Shown here piece by piece: positions 63,933 to 64,000 of a stretch of DNA of 64,000 nucleotides (within the stretch, counting starts at the first letter, position 1; every line of letters begins with the position of its first letter). The DNA comes from Rhynchopus sp. YZ270_cl-10. Its lineage: Eukaryota > Euglenozoa > Diplonemea > Diplonemida > Diplonemidae. The notes under the pieces are model-generated. The model saw only the letters and a list, made by a program, of their open reading frames with translations. It did no database searches and was not told where the DNA came from. The stretch spans positions 1,426,001-1,490,000 of the forward strand of contig OZ037852.1 of NCBI GenBank assembly GCA_964035575.1, in the 5' to 3' direction. The translations under genes were made by a program, and so were the position numbers.

Positions 63933-64000
63933 TTCGCACTTTTTCAGCACTTTTCCGCACTTTTTGCTCCCCCCCTTTCAGCCACACCATGTTGAGTGAT
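63933..64000. other. window end
   Basis: Repeated CGCACTTTTT units (CGCACTTTTTCAGCACTTTT) resemble the arm units of the TIR elements; the feature continues beyond the window. Confidence 0.3.

Overview
This window is from the nuclear genome of a unicellular eukaryote. Its genes encode eukaryotic families: a kinesin-8-type motor, a cyclic-nucleotide phosphodiesterase, a GT61 glycosyltransferase, a RING protein, and ankyrin and BspA-type leucine-rich-repeat proteins. Two genes have spliceosomal GT-AG introns that restore the frame exactly when removed (kinesin 2, phosphodiesterase 3). The standard code is used. Genes are sparse and lie in AT-rich DNA full of homopolymer runs (T20-T31, A27-A31, C20, G20). 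Every well-supported gene is on the + strand; the only minus-strand candidate is a doubtful 96-residue ORF. A one-way gene array with long pyrimidine tracts recalls Euglenozoa such as diplonemids, but nothing here settles the lineage.

Layout. 1-11.9 kb: no convincing gene; foldback-like and MITE-like elements plus small hairpin repeats. 11.9-15.0 kb: kinesin. 16.7-19.4 kb: phosphodiesterase. 23.0-28.2 kb: two tandem ankyrin genes, the second with a decayed 3' end. 30.3-31.5 kb: membrane protein of unknown function. 33.4-34.6 kb: RING protein. 34.9-35.7 kb: three-copy 260-bp tandem repeat. 36.7-37.2 kb: small hypothetical protein. 37.2-55.1 kb: gene desert packed with terminal-inverted-repeat (TIR) elements, several with clear target-site duplications. 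55.2-56.4 kb: GT61 protein. 56.7-57.7 kb: piggyBac-like relic. 57.9-59.0 kb: ubiquitin-like plus LRR protein. 59.4-64.0 kb: three tandem copies of an ankyrin gene segment, carrying fragments that resemble an MCM9-type helicase.

Two patterns look undescribed. (1) More than 20 short stem-loops, all on the + strand like the genes, share an outer GGTGA or GATG to TCATC pairing, a variable inner stem and an ACGAGAG-like loop. Inner stems change in a compensatory way between copies, which points to selection on RNA or cruciform structure. (2) At least ten non-autonomous TIR elements have arms built from element-specific short tandem repeats. Elements with unrelated ends share core modules: one of about 65 nt built around TTGACCCCACCACTGG, and one of more than 700 nt. 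This looks like exchange of arms around conserved cores. No virus-like element or LTR retroelement was recognised.
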